From Methanobacteriota archaeon (GTDB taxonomy: Archaea > Thermoplasmatota > E2 > DHVEG-1): a stretch of 42,384 nt of DNA. The stretch is taken from NCBI GenBank assembly GCA_026394495.1, contig JAPKYE010000056.1, forward strand, positions 1-42,384. The letters are read 5' to 3'. Each line of letters starts with the position of its first letter. Within the stretch, counting starts at the first letter, position 1. The notes under the pieces are model-generated. The model searched no databases and had not been told where the DNA came from. It worked only from the letters and a program-made list of their open reading frames with translations. The position numbers and the translations under genes were made by a program. Shown piece by piece: positions 1-11,086 of this stretch.

Positions 1-3000
1 TTCGTAGAAGAAGTTACATGAGAGAACGTCGCTAGATCAGTATTTCTGATGATAATCCCATTATTTTGTTTTGTGTCTGATCCGCTGCATATTATGTAAT
101 CAAAGCGTGAATTATCTGCATTGTAAAGGAAGAGCTCTGAGCAGGTACCCGTCCAATAATTATTGAAAAAATTCATCAAATACACAATGTTTCTGCCACC
201 GGAACCAATGTTATTTGTGATGGAATGGAAAAACTGAGAATCATCGTTCCCGTCGACATACAAATCATATTGTTGATTTTCTTGGATGGTGTTTTGTGTT
301 ATCATATTCCCTGTACAGTATCGTAGGTAGACTCCGTAGATGCCGTTGTTGTTTACTGTATTACTGGAACTCATATCGTTTGAGTTCGAATCATATTCAA
401 GCAAAACACCATTTTGTGTGTTGTCGTTGACGATGTTATCAAAGATATTATTGTTCGAGCTGTGATCAAGATAAACCCCATTTTGTCCATTATAATTTAC
501 TGTATTTTCGATGACGTAATTATCTGGACCGCTATACCTAATGTAAATCCCGTGTTGCGCATTATTATTTGCTATATTACCGGTCAGATCATTGTTTTGA
601 CTGTTTGAAACCTGTATTCCTACTTGGTTATTGTTGGCAGTATTCAAATGAAGGATGTTGTCTGAAGCATAAAAAAGATAGAGGCCGCTATTAGTGTTAT
701 TCTGTACTGTATTACTCCACAAATCATTGAAAGAACATGCATCATACAAATAAATCCCCTGTCCTTTGTTAGCGCTCACGTTGTTTCCTGATATATTATT
801 ATAACTGCTTGTATGCAGATAAATCCCGTAATTCGTATTATTAGTTACAACGGTATTTATGATATGAATATATGAACAGCCATCAAGACCGATACCGACG
901 CCACCATTTTGGATAGTGAACCCAGAGATGTTCACCAATTGAGACGATTGCAAATTGAGTAACGTGCCACTTCCCGCACCTTTGATAAATGTCGTTGATG
1001 AACTATTCCCCGTCAGATTGAATGACCTACTTGTTGCGCTGCAGAGTTCAGAGTATGTTCCATCCCATACAAAAACAGTGCCGCCATCAGCGACCTGATC
1101 AATCCCTTTTTGTATGCTCGCAAAACGTGTGCTATTCCACTCCGGCGTGTTTTCATTGAAATTATCATCAACATATACTGTGGTTGGGCGTTTCGTCGTG
1201 AAATGCCATAGTGAACCATTGGTTGATGCGCCATGATTATCCCAGGCAACAATCCTCCAATAATACGTCTTATAATACAGCAGGGTCAAAGGACCATACG
1301 ATAGCTCTGATTGATTATTCACAGCCATAGACGGAGTAGTATTCATCCCGAAATATACATCATACTTTACAGTGTCGCCATCAGGGTCTCCACCAGTCCA
1401 ACTCAATGTCTGTATAATTGGCACATTTGTTGAACTATTTGCAGGACTGGGGCTACCCGAGGCGTTTGGTGGATTGTTGATACTCGTGGTAAAATTCCAA
1501 ATAGGCCCTGCAGTTGATGCACCGTGATTGTCCCAGGCTACAATCTTCCAGTAGTAAAGTGTATTGAAATTCATTATCCCAGGATCATATGTCCCTGTTT
1601 GGTTACCAGCTCCTACTTTTGGTGGAGGAATGGCTGTTCCAAAATACACATCGTATGTGATTGAATCACCAAGATCAGAATCAGTAGCTGACCAGCTGAG
1701 ATCAGCGGTGATCAAAACCCCGGTTGTTTGATCAGGTGGAAATGGATTTCCTGGTTGGCTTGGTGCATGATCAAGTTCAGCTAAGGGGTGATAATCCCCA
1801 CCAGTGGTTATCTTCGAAGAGGAGTTATACGGTAAAAAAGTGTCACCCAACCCATCTGCATCGATATCACCACCTATGTAATCATTCCAATAGTTACCCC
1901 CTAGATACGATCCACCGAAAATATTTATACCCAGAGTTTTCGTAATGTTCCATTTGTTGGTCCCGTTATCGTACGCATTCTGAGTATTATTAAAGTAATT
2001 GTTGTATATGATATTGTTATTTGAGTGATCCAGCCAAATCCCGGTTCGTCCATTGTAACGTATGGTACAGTTGGTAATGAGGTTGTTACTGTTGTCATAA
2101 AAGACGTAGACGCCATCGTATGCATTGTTGCTAATCGTATTGTTTATGATACGATTACTATTGGATGAACCAAGGTACATCCCATCCTCTGTGTTATAGG
2201 TAATTGTATTGTATGAAACAAGGGTACCATTAATTGAATATAGACTGATACCGCATAGATTATTTGACAGAACATTATTTGTGATCGTATTATTGTTGCT
2301 CGAACCTTCAGCTCTGATTCCAGACCAACTATTTGAATTAATTGTATTACCAGTGATAGTGTTATTATTATCCAAAGACCGAAGCCATACCCCTCTATAC
2401 GCATTATTTGTTATACTGTTTCCAGTAATCGTATTATTGATATTAGATTCCCACAACTCTATTCCATCATAGTTATTGGCAATGATATTATTCTCAATAC
2501 GACAATCTCGGACACCAGTCCATAATAAAACCCCAGCATAGTATGCCCCTTGTATCGTGAAATTTTTTATTGTCACATTGTTTGCAGTGATCTTTATAGT
2601 GTCGTATGATCCAGTTCCGCTCGAACCATTAATAATAGTTTTTGTGTTGTTTTTACCAATCAACGTAATCGCTTTATTAATAATCACATGTTCATTGAAG
2701 GTTGTGTTCACGAGTACTTTGATTGTATTTCCTGGGTCTGCGGCATCAACTGCCTGCTGTAACGATTGATAGGTAGCATTCTTTTCAACATTATACACTG
2801 GACCAAAAGTGAGATTTTTTATATAATAAAACAACGGGGTTTCTGTGTTTTCGTTCACAAAATACTTCATTTTTGCTTCTGCATCATTCTCATTTGCTGA
2901 CGTCATAATCGAACTCATAAGCGTGCTGTATTCATCGAAGGTGTGATTTTCATTGTTGTTAGCATAATGCAGAATTTCTCTGGTTTTTGAGCAATCATAC

Positions 3001-4127
3001 GAGTCGCTTGTAAATCCACCGCCACCGGTTGCGTACATCACTTTTGGTGCCATGATGTCTTCCATGCCGTTTCCATCTGTCCAACTATGGAAAATATCGC
3101 TCGAAGATGTTAAGTATGAAGGAGCTAGTGGTAAAAAAATTCCAACGAGCGCTTGTCTGCCCATCTGAATCCACGCTAAGTTCAAAGCCCCATTATAACT
3201 ATTGTTTCCACTGACTGCAACAAATGTATTAACACTTGCACTTCGGGAAATTTCATCAGTGGTGTCAATAGTGCCTGTTCCCCATTCCTGACCACTGACA
3301 TTTTTTCCACCTAGATGGCAGACATCTTTCCACGTGACTTTGTTATCGCCATCACTGCTTTTTGTTGAACCTGTATCTGTAATATCTTCCCAGATGGCTT
3401 GGACAGTGTCCCCTGTTCCATCAGGATCGCTATGAAGACCTTCACAATGTAGATAATTATCGATCGGCTGCCATGTATTATTCACCCAGGTGATATGAGA
3501 GTACACGTAACCGCTTTGATTAAAGGAGGATACAACAGCACCAACACCGAACTCTGCGCTTACGATGCCGATATTATCACCACTCCCTGCCTCAATCTCT
3601 ATATTTTGAGCGATATAGACTGCTGCGTCTCGTACCGTGGAATAATGACCAAGAGCCCACCTCCGACATCTTTCTGGACTCGCTGTTCTCGAAGAATTAA
3701 ATTGTCTATTTGCCAGACTAATAAATCCAGGGGAATCCGCAGTAAAACTCCCTAATGCTAAACCTACCTCGTTTATCCCTGCTTTATAATGAGCATCGGA
3801 TGGTCCACAACTATAAAACGTATAGGTGTAATCATCATTGTAATAGGGTTTATTTGAAGAATCATCAGAATGCCTTGTTTTCCAGAAGATACTCCTATTA
3901 TCTTTCACACATGTACCAGTTGCAATAATTCCACAACAATCATCATCTAATTCACCAGTAAAAGTTTGTGAAGTTGTTGTGGCGTGTGATATCTTCTGTA
4001 GATGTTCGCTAGTAATTACATGATTAACACCATCGATACTACTTGATGCGCTCAGTAAAGAACCCACGCCAACAAGCAGCATAAATATTCCTACGACCAC
4101 AGCTTTTTTTGATAGGATTCTATCCAT
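1..4127 (-). CDS. Secreted Ntn-hydrolase-like / parallel beta-helix surface protein (3' end outside window)
   Basis: The frame is open from an ATG at 4127, preceded by a strong GGAGG site (about 4138-4142), to the left edge, about 1375 residues with no stop. Residues 1-28 are a signal peptide. Residues about 60-430 resemble the C45/U34/C69 group of N-terminal-nucleophile amide hydrolases: a Cys pair (C64, C65) after an acidic run, then GIIATG, GINEVGLALGSF, and a late block DVCH...SRSASVNTFVA...LAWIQMGRQALVGIFLPLAP. Residues about 450-770 are Asn-rich NosD/PbH1-type beta-helix repeats ending in a GGNYWNDY block. About 785-980 are two fibronectin-like modules (LSWSATDSDLGDSITYDVYFG and a second copy). 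From about 985 a second beta-helix runs to the edge. It is probably extracellular and heavily glycosylated, with many NxS/T sites. The catalytic assignment is by motif resemblance; whether C64 or C65 is the nucleophile is unclear. Confidence 0.75.
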   Translation of the reverse strand, partial: MDRILSKKAVVVGIFMLLVGVGSLLSASSSIDGVNHVITSEHLQKISHATTTSQTFTGELDDDCCGIIATGTCVKDNRSIFWKTRHSDDSSNKPYYNDDYTYTFYSCGPSDAHYKAGINEVGLALGSFTADSPGFISLANRQFNSSRTASPERCRRWALGHYSTVRDAAVYIAQNIEIEAGSGDNIGIVSAEFGVGAVVSSFNQSGYVYSHITWVNNTWQPIDNYLHCEGLHSDPDGTGDTVQAIWEDITDTGSTKSSDGDNKVTWKDVCHLGGKNVSGQEWGTGTIDTTDEISRSASVNTFVAVSGNNSYNGALNLAWIQMGRQALVGIFLPLAPSYLTSSSDIFHSWTDGNGMEDIMAPKVMYATGGGGFTSDSYDCSKTREILHYANNNENHTFDEYSTLMSSIMTSANENDAEAKMKYFVNENTETPLFYYIKNLTFGPVYNVEKNATYQSLQQAVDAADPGNTIKVLVNTTFNEHVIINKAITLIGKNNTKTIINGSSGTGSYDTIKITANNVTIKNFTIQGAYYAGVLLWTGVRDCRIENNIIANNYDGIELWESNINNTITGNSITNNAYRGVWLRSLDNNNTITGNTINSNSWSGIRAEGSSNNNTITNNVLSNNLCGISLYSINGTLVSYNTITYNTEDGMYLGSSNSNRIINNTISNNAYDGVYVFYDNSNNLITNCTIRYNGRTGIWLDHSNNNIIYNNYFNNTQNAYDNGTNKWNITKTLGINIFGGSYLGGNYWNDYIGGDIDADGLGDTFLPYNSSSKITTGGDYHPLAELDHAPSQPGNPFPPDQTTGVLITADLSWSATDSDLGDSITYDVYFGTAIPPPKVGAGNQTGTYDPGIMNFNTLYYWKIVAWDNHGASTAGPIWNFTTSINNPPNASGSPSPANSSTNVPIIQTLSWTGGDPDGDTVKYDVYFGMNTTPSMAVNNQSELSYGPLTLLYYKTYYWRIVAWDNHGASTNGSLWHFTTKRPTTVYVDDNFNENTPEWNSTRFASIQKGIDQVADGGTVFVWDGTYSELCSATSRSFNLTGNSSSTTFIKGAGSGTLLNLQSSQLVNISGFTIQNGGVGIGLDGCSYIHIINTVVTNNTNYGIYLHTSSYNNISGNNVSANKGQGIYLYDACSFNDLWSNTVQNNTNSGLYLFYASDNILHLNTANNNQVGIQVSNSQNNDLTGNIANNNAQHGIYIRYSGPDNYVIENTVNYNGQNGVYLDHSSNNNIFDNIVNDNTQNGVLLEYDSNSNDMSSSNTVNNNGIYGVYLRYCTGNMITQNTIQENQQYDLYVDGNDDSQFFHSITNNIGSGGRNIVYLMNFFNNYWTGTCSELFLYNADNSRFDYIICSGSDTKQNNGIIIRNTDLATFSHVTSST

Positions 4128-4200
4128 ACTTTTTTGCCTCCCCTTGATATAAACTAACAAAGATTAGTATACAATATATATTTAAATATTTTTTTATAAA
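4128..4200 (-). promoter_or_regulatory. Promoter and RBS of the giant surface protein
   Basis: On the minus strand an AT-rich block with TATA-like sequence (about 4170-4185) lies some 45-55 bases before the ATG at 4127, followed by a GGGGAGG ribosome-binding site. The long leader plus strong RBS differs from the leaderless arrangement of several other genes here. The transcription start is not directly shown. Confidence 0.4.
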
Positions 4201-4241
4201 GAAAAATCGTTATAATCAGTATGAATCGTTATTTTTTCTCA

Positions 4242-4433
4242 TCAGCGAATTGTTCTCAAATAATTCTCAATGCTTCGATCATATGTCTTTTCTGTATCAC
4301 CTGGAAAATAACACGCAGGCAACTCCTCACGGTCACGATGATACCGAAGACACGCACAACACAACCCTTTCCTATTACAAGAATAACTACAATTACAGAC
4401 CATCTTGTTTTCTCTCACTTTACACTCAACCAT
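4242..4433 (-). CDS. Small Cys-rich DUF6485-type protein
   Basis: A 63-residue protein. An ATG at 4433 preceded by GGAAGGGGG is chosen over the upstream in-frame ATG at 4484, which would overlap ligA. It contains clustered cysteines (CNCSYSC, GLCCACL) followed by [15 protein letters not shown] and [11 protein letters not shown], the pattern I recognise as DUF6485, a short archaeal/bacterial family likely to bind metal through its Cys cluster. Function is unknown. It lies 16 bases downstream of ligA on the same strand and is probably the last gene of that operon. Confidence 0.75.
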   Translation of the reverse strand: MVECKVRENKMVCNCSYSCNRKGLCCACLRYHRDREELPACYFPGDTEKTYDRSIENYLRTIR

Positions 4434-4449
4434 ACCAACAACCCCCTTC

Positions 4450-6441
<1,992 letters not shown>

Positions 6442-8157
6442 TTATCCCCCAAGAAGTTTTTCTATTTCTTTTAGTGTATGCGTATTGAGGATATCTTTTT
6501 TTTCAAGCCAGCCTCTGCGTGCGGTAGCAACACCAAATCGCATAAAAGGAAGATGTGAAACGCTATGGGAATCAGTCCCAAGAACAAATTGGACACCAAG
6601 TTTTTTTGCAGAATGCGCATGGATATCGTCAAAATCCAGTCGATCGGGAAATGCGTTGATTTCAAGATATGTCTTTGTTTCTTTTGCGGTATCAATGATT
6701 TTTTCGATGTCTGCCTCGTAGGGATCTCGTTTCCCAATTAATCGACCGGTGGGATGTGCAAAGAAATCCACGTGTTCGTTTTCGATTCCTCTGATGATTC
6801 GTTTGGTCATCTCTGCTTTATTCATTTTAAAAGCAGTATGTATTGCTGCGTACACAAAATCAAATTGTTTAAGGATTTTGTCGCTGTAGTCAAGTGATCC
6901 ATCTGGTTTAATGTCGCATTCGGTACCAAAAAGAATACGGAAATCTGTATATTTCTTGTTGAGTTTCTGTATTTCTAAAAGTTTTTTTTGTAATTTTTCT
7001 TCGGAGAGGCCATTTGCGATTTTGAGTGATTGTGAATGATCCGTACTTCCCATAAAGGAATATCCAAGTTTCTGTGCAGCAGTTGCAAGACTCTCAAGCG
7101 TATCGTTGCCGTCGCTCCACTGGGAATGAATATGGAAATCCCCATGGATGTCTTGATCTTGTACAAGACTGGGAAGCGAATGTTTTTTTGCAGCTTCGAT
7201 CTCTCCGTGGTTTTCCCGCATCTCAGGTTCAATATAAGAAAGCCCTAGTGTTTTGTAGATTTCTTCTTCGGTTTTCCCTGCAACATATTCATCAGTATCT
7301 TTTTTATATAAACCGTATTCGTTTAATTTGTATCCTTTACGTATCGCTAGGCCGCGTAAGGAGACATTATGTTCTTTTGACCCGGTGAAATATTGTAGTG
7401 CTGCACCATAGCTTTTCTGTTCCACGACACGCAGATCAACCTGAATGTTATCTTGTAATAGTACACTTGATTTGGTAGATCCCTGTACAAGTACTCTTTC
7501 TACATAAGGGTATTTTACGAAATACGCCATCACTTCATCAGGGTGTTTTGAAGACGCAAGGATGTCAATATCTCCGATGGTTTCTTTCATCCGACGCAGA
7601 CTTCCCGCTAGATGCAAAGAATCAATTTTTTTGTTTTGTTTCAAATACTCAAGATATCGTTGTCCGCATGCGTACGCAACGTTCAGTAGAACCCGTCCAC
7701 TGGTTTTTTCTCGCAGTTCAATGCCTCGTAAAATGTTGCGTTCTGTTATCTCCCCAAATCCATCAAGAGTACGAAGAGTACCAGAAATGCATGCTTGTTT
7801 CAGTGCTTTAACTGTGGTGATACCAAAGTTTTGATATAGCGCAGCAACTTTTCTTGGACCAAGACCTGGGATTTCAAGTAAATCCAAAAGGCCTATAGGT
7901 ATTTCTTTTTTCAAACGTTCAAGGTATTCGATTTTTCCTGTTTCAATGAGTTCCGCTATTTTTTGTGCAAGCGCATCTCCTATACCAGGAATTGATTCAA
8001 GGCGTTTCTGTCTGACAAGAGTCTCAACATCTTCACCATGTGTTTCAATGGTTTGCGCTGCGATTCGGTACGCCCGGATCTTAAAAAAATTTTCTCCTTT
8101 CAAATCAAGAAGATCAGCAATATTGTATAAGATACTTGCAACATGTTGATTGTCCAT
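6442..8157 (-). CDS. polX: DNA polymerase X family with PHP domain
   Basis: A 571-residue two-domain enzyme for gap-filling and end processing in base-excision-type repair. The N-terminal half has helix-hairpin-helix motifs (LESIPGIGDALAQKIAEL, LEIPGLGPRKVAALY) and a nucleotidyltransferase core: GSLRR (about 185), GDIDI (about 195-199) and the third acidic strand IQVDLRVV. The C-terminal half is a PHP phosphoesterase domain (GDFHIHSQWSDGNDTLE, GSTDHSQSLKIANG, FAHPTGR, LGTDSHS), expected to bind metals and give 3' exonuclease or phosphatase activity. The ATG at 8157 with an upstream GAGAGG is preferred over an in-frame TTG six codons earlier. It is followed directly by ligA, so polymerase and ligase form a gap-fill-and-seal pair. 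Confidence 0.95.
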   Translation of the reverse strand: MDNQHVASILYNIADLLDLKGENFFKIRAYRIAAQTIETHGEDVETLVRQKRLESIPGIGDALAQKIAELIETGKIEYLERLKKEIPIGLLDLLEIPGLGPRKVAALYQNFGITTVKALKQACISGTLRTLDGFGEITERNILRGIELREKTSGRVLLNVAYACGQRYLEYLKQNKKIDSLHLAGSLRRMKETIGDIDILASSKHPDEVMAYFVKYPYVERVLVQGSTKSSVLLQDNIQVDLRVVEQKSYGAALQYFTGSKEHNVSLRGLAIRKGYKLNEYGLYKKDTDEYVAGKTEEEIYKTLGLSYIEPEMRENHGEIEAAKKHSLPSLVQDQDIHGDFHIHSQWSDGNDTLESLATAAQKLGYSFMGSTDHSQSLKIANGLSEEKLQKKLLEIQKLNKKYTDFRILFGTECDIKPDGSLDYSDKILKQFDFVYAAIHTAFKMNKAEMTKRIIRGIENEHVDFFAHPTGRLIGKRDPYEADIEKIIDTAKETKTYLEINAFPDRLDFDDIHAHSAKKLGVQFVLGTDSHSVSHLPFMRFGVATARRGWLEKKDILNTHTLKEIEKLLGG

Positions 8158-8183
8158 ACCCTGCCTCTCCCTCAAATCTTTTT

Positions 8184-8867
8184 TTATTTACTTAGGGAAA
8201 CAACAATGTCTACCTCATCATCGTCGTTCAAATGTAATTTGTCACGCAGATAAATTGGTGAGATAATCTCTAGAACCGTGGCATAATGACTACGTAGCGG
8301 TAGAACAATCGCTGCTTCGACGTCTTTGATGGTTGCATGAAAACATTGTACCTTGCCGAATGTTCGATTCTCTGTTGTGAACGCATCAATGAGGATTCCA
8401 CCATAGTTTTTCAACAGGCGAAGTTTATTTCGTTCCAGTGGTTGGATCTCGACATTAAGTGTTCCAGGGTATGGGGTAAAACCTAGTTTCTGTTGGAATT
8501 GTTCGACGTATCCTTTTTGGGCGGTGTAGTATTTTCCTTCGCCCATGCCTGAGATGATTTTTCCTTTGAAATGCACCCTGGTCTGTAACTCAAATATCTG
8601 TTTGTACTGTGCAAACTCATGTTGAAGTGCCTCAACTCCTTGATCTGTGATGAGTATCAACTGTTTTTTTATCCCAAGTTCTCGAGTGATGAGTTCTTCT
8701 GCATCAAGTTCTAAGAGGTACCGGGATGCCGTCTGTTGACTGGTGTTGAGTTGTTGTGCAAGCTCAAATGAGGATATCTCGATTTTGCTGCTCATCGCAC
8801 CGAACAGCGCAAGTTCTTTTAAGGTTTCCAACAGATATGATTTCATAGTTTTCTTCCTTTTGTTCAT
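8184..8867 (-). CDS. ribK: CTP-dependent riboflavin kinase with N-terminal winged helix
   Basis: A 227-residue protein. The archaeal-type kinase makes FMN from riboflavin using CTP. Residues about 10-85 are a winged helix-turn-helix (FELAQQLNTSQQTASRYLLELD). The remainder is the DUF120/RibK fold with diagnostic IISGMGEGKYY, FQQKLGFTPYPGTLNVE, GGILIDAF and the C-terminal ISPIYLRDKLHLNDDDEVDI. The start ATG overlaps the stop of the upstream regulator (ATGA), so the two are translationally coupled. The fused DNA-binding domain suggests it may also act as a regulator of riboflavin or flavin genes; that part is family-based inference. Confidence 0.93.
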   Translation of the reverse strand: MNKRKKTMKSYLLETLKELALFGAMSSKIEISSFELAQQLNTSQQTASRYLLELDAEELITRELGIKKQLILITDQGVEALQHEFAQYKQIFELQTRVHFKGKIISGMGEGKYYTAQKGYVEQFQQKLGFTPYPGTLNVEIQPLERNKLRLLKNYGGILIDAFTTENRTFGKVQCFHATIKDVEAAIVLPLRSHYATVLEIISPIYLRDKLHLNDDDEVDIVVSLSK

Positions 8868-9088
8868 CCTATGTTTTGCGCAATTTTTTTTCCTTTTTCG
8901 GTTAATATATATGTGTTTTCTTTTTTCTCAATGATGCCGTTGTTCATAAACTCGTCGATTACTCGTTGGACAACTCGACGTACTATATGATGTTTTTTCG
9001 CTATCTGATCAAAGTTTGTTTCTCCTGATGTAAGATCATCAAAGATCACTCTGCGATACTTGTTTGAGAGGATGTATCCTTCATCCAT
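8864..9088 (-). CDS. Small winged-helix DNA-binding protein
   Basis: A 74-residue protein that is essentially one winged helix-turn-helix: NFDQIAKKHHIVRRVVQRVIDEFMNNGIIEKKENTYILTEKGKKIA. It overlaps the ribK start by four bases and is the first gene of the ribK-polX-ligA-DUF6485 string, so it may regulate that operon. It lies only 45 bases from the divergent GTPase gene and may share control with it. The target and any ligand are unknown. Confidence 0.7.
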   Translation of the reverse strand: MDEGYILSNKYRRVIFDDLTSGETNFDQIAKKHHIVRRVVQRVIDEFMNNGIIEKKENTYILTEKGKKIAQNIG

Positions 9089-9133
9089 AGAGCACCAACA
9101 TCTTAATTTACAGGTCTCACATAAAGCTTTTCA

Positions 9134-10105
9134 ATGTCTTTGTTCAGCAAGCTCCCCCAAGTGCAATCTGCAGAAAAAATATTGGATCAAGCATTCAAGA
9201 ACGCAAAAAACATCCAGATACAAGATCGAGACCCTTTCTATAGGCGTCGGAAGATCATCATAAAAAAAACCGAGGTTTTTGCGGGATCAATTATTACCAC
9301 GTTAGAAAAATATGTGAAAGGATTTCCTTCTGTGGAGCAGCTTCCACCGTTTTATCAGGAGCTTCTTGACATCAGGGTTGATAGGAATCAATTCAAAAAA
9401 TCACTTGGTGCTGTGGATTGGGCGCGGAAGCTCTGTATGGATATCTACACAAAACAAAGTGGCTTGTTGGAGAGAACTGGAAAAATAGATTTTTTGACGT
9501 TGAAGCAAAAGGAAATCTATGGTCGGATATCATCGGTGGTGAAACAGATTGATAGTAATCTGCTGATGCTTGCCGCTGCACAGAAAACCCTAAGGCAGTT
9601 TCCTGATATCCAGGATGTTCCAACAGTTGTGATAGCTGGGTATCCAAATGTGGGGAAATCCTCGTTACTTAGGTGTTTGTCTCGTGCACGTCCGTTGGTT
9701 GCTCTGTATCCTTTTACGACTAAAGAGATCTATATAGGTCATATGGAGAAGACTGTGCATTATGTGAAACAGTTGTATCAGGTGATTGATACGCCTGGTC
9801 TTCTGGATCGTCCGTTGTCATCAAGAAACGATATCGAGAAACAGGCGATTGCTGCGTTACAGCATCTTGCGGATCTTATCGTGTTTATTCTTGATCCGTC
9901 TGAGACAAGCGGGTATTCTATTAAGGATCAGGATGGTTTGCTTGTGCAGATGAAAAAAATTTTTCCAGATATCCCGTTTATTATCGTTGAAAACAAATCT
10001 GATTTGATGAGTACGGATTCAGCGTCTCTGAAGATTTCCTGTGAGAGTCATGCGGGTATTGATGAACTGAAAAAAATGATTTTTGAGATGATAAAATCTC
10101 AATAA
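9134..10105 (+). CDS. NOG1-type GTPase (OBG family), ribosome assembly
   Basis: A 323-residue protein with an N-terminal helical NOG1 domain (about 1-155) and a GTPase domain with G1 GYPNVGKSS (about 169), switch region YPFTTKEIYIGH, G3 DTPGLLDRP and G4 NKSD. It matches archaeal NOG1-like GTPases, thought to act in large ribosomal subunit assembly. The archaeal form lacks the long C-terminal extension of eukaryotic NOG1, as here. It is divergent from the winged-helix/ribK operon and convergent with the next gene. Confidence 0.93.
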   Translation: MSLFSKLPQVQSAEKILDQAFKNAKNIQIQDRDPFYRRRKIIIKKTEVFAGSIITTLEKYVKGFPSVEQLPPFYQELLDIRVDRNQFKKSLGAVDWARKLCMDIYTKQSGLLERTGKIDFLTLKQKEIYGRISSVVKQIDSNLLMLAAAQKTLRQFPDIQDVPTVVIAGYPNVGKSSLLRCLSRARPLVALYPFTTKEIYIGHMEKTVHYVKQLYQVIDTPGLLDRPLSSRNDIEKQAIAALQHLADLIVFILDPSETSGYSIKDQDGLLVQMKKIFPDIPFIIVENKSDLMSTDSASLKISCESHAGIDELKKMIFEMIKSQ

Positions 10106-10128
10106 AAAAAGAAAAAAAGGGGGGTTAT
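10106..10128. terminator. A-rich convergent intergenic segment, probable terminator
   Basis: The 23 bases between the convergent GTPase gene and the 277-residue protein gene are A-rich with a G run. On the minus strand this gives C and T runs typical of archaeal oligo-T termination. Confidence 0.35.
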
Positions 10129-10962
10129 TTATCCCCATCCAGTTTGCCATGGAGGTATCGGTGGTGTTTGTCCTGGTGTTTGTGCCTCAACTAGGAAACC
10201 TTGAAGCGGGAAGACATCAGGTGCCCACCAGGAATATATCAGAATTCCGTAACCCTGGTTTATCTCAGGTGCATGCGTTACGATCCATTTTGCTAACTCC
10301 CAGACGAAAATAATTCGTATTGTCGCTGACCAAGGATCTTGTATGTGAGCTGCAAGCATGACACCGATAAATATTGCAGCCGCAGGGACACCAAAGTTCA
10401 AGAGAACTAATCGAAGTGCTTTTGTTAATGCATTGTTTAAATCTACTAATCTTTCAATGCATGGGTCTCCGTGGCTGTCGTAATAGTGTTTGTGCCATAC
10501 ACCAGTGATACCGTAGAAGAGATACTCTGGTGTCTCATGGCTTTCACCCATGGTTAATACTGGTGTAGAATCTTCTCGTATTAACTGATATCCACTTGAT
10601 GGAAGACCAACCGTTTGATAAAGAGAAGTTAATTGTGTTTCAATGGTATCAAAATATCCTTGTAGTGTCGGTGTTAGGACCATTCCATTGAGTGAATCAC
10701 CATGTGTAGCCGCATACTCTGTGATATATTGGTTTATTGCGTTGAGTTGTGTTTGATATTGTGCGAATAATTGTTGATATTGTTCATAGGCTGATTGTTC
10801 CACAACAATTCCGGGTGTCGCTTCAGCATGTATTATTTCGACTGGAGTGAATACCCCGGGAGTGGTCGTTCGAGTTACTGCACTAGTTGCTGGTAATGCT
10901 ATCAGCAACACCAGGATAACAGCGGCCCCTATTCCAAAATATTTCTTTCCATTTCCTTTCAT
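10129..10962 (-). CDS. Secreted or membrane-anchored protein of unknown function
   Basis: A 277-residue protein whose ATG at 10962 follows a clear GGAGG. Residues 1-28 form a signal peptide or anchor (YFGIGAAVILVLLIALPATSA). A Gln/Tyr-rich helical stretch follows (YEQYQQLFAQYQTQLNAINQY, about 58-80), likely a coiled coil. Then comes a globular part with GITGVWHKHYYDSHGDPC, a hydrophobic segment LLNFGVPAAAIFIGVMLAAHI (about 188-208), and a Pro/Gly/Trp-rich tail (QTPGQTPPIPPWQTGWG). I do not recognise the family. It is flanked by unrelated genes and appears monocistronic. Confidence 0.6.
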   Translation of the reverse strand: MKGNGKKYFGIGAAVILVLLIALPATSAVTRTTTPGVFTPVEIIHAEATPGIVVEQSAYEQYQQLFAQYQTQLNAINQYITEYAATHGDSLNGMVLTPTLQGYFDTIETQLTSLYQTVGLPSSGYQLIREDSTPVLTMGESHETPEYLFYGITGVWHKHYYDSHGDPCIERLVDLNNALTKALRLVLLNFGVPAAAIFIGVMLAAHIQDPWSATIRIIFVWELAKWIVTHAPEINQGYGILIYSWWAPDVFPLQGFLVEAQTPGQTPPIPPWQTGWG

Positions 10963-11086
10963 TTCTTTTTCCTCCGTTCTTTGCTTGTTATATTCAAGCT
11001 ATGAAAAAGTATGTTCTCACCAGATATATAAACTTTATAGTGCAATCATCCAATCTTTAACATATGACAAAAAAAATAATAATTAT

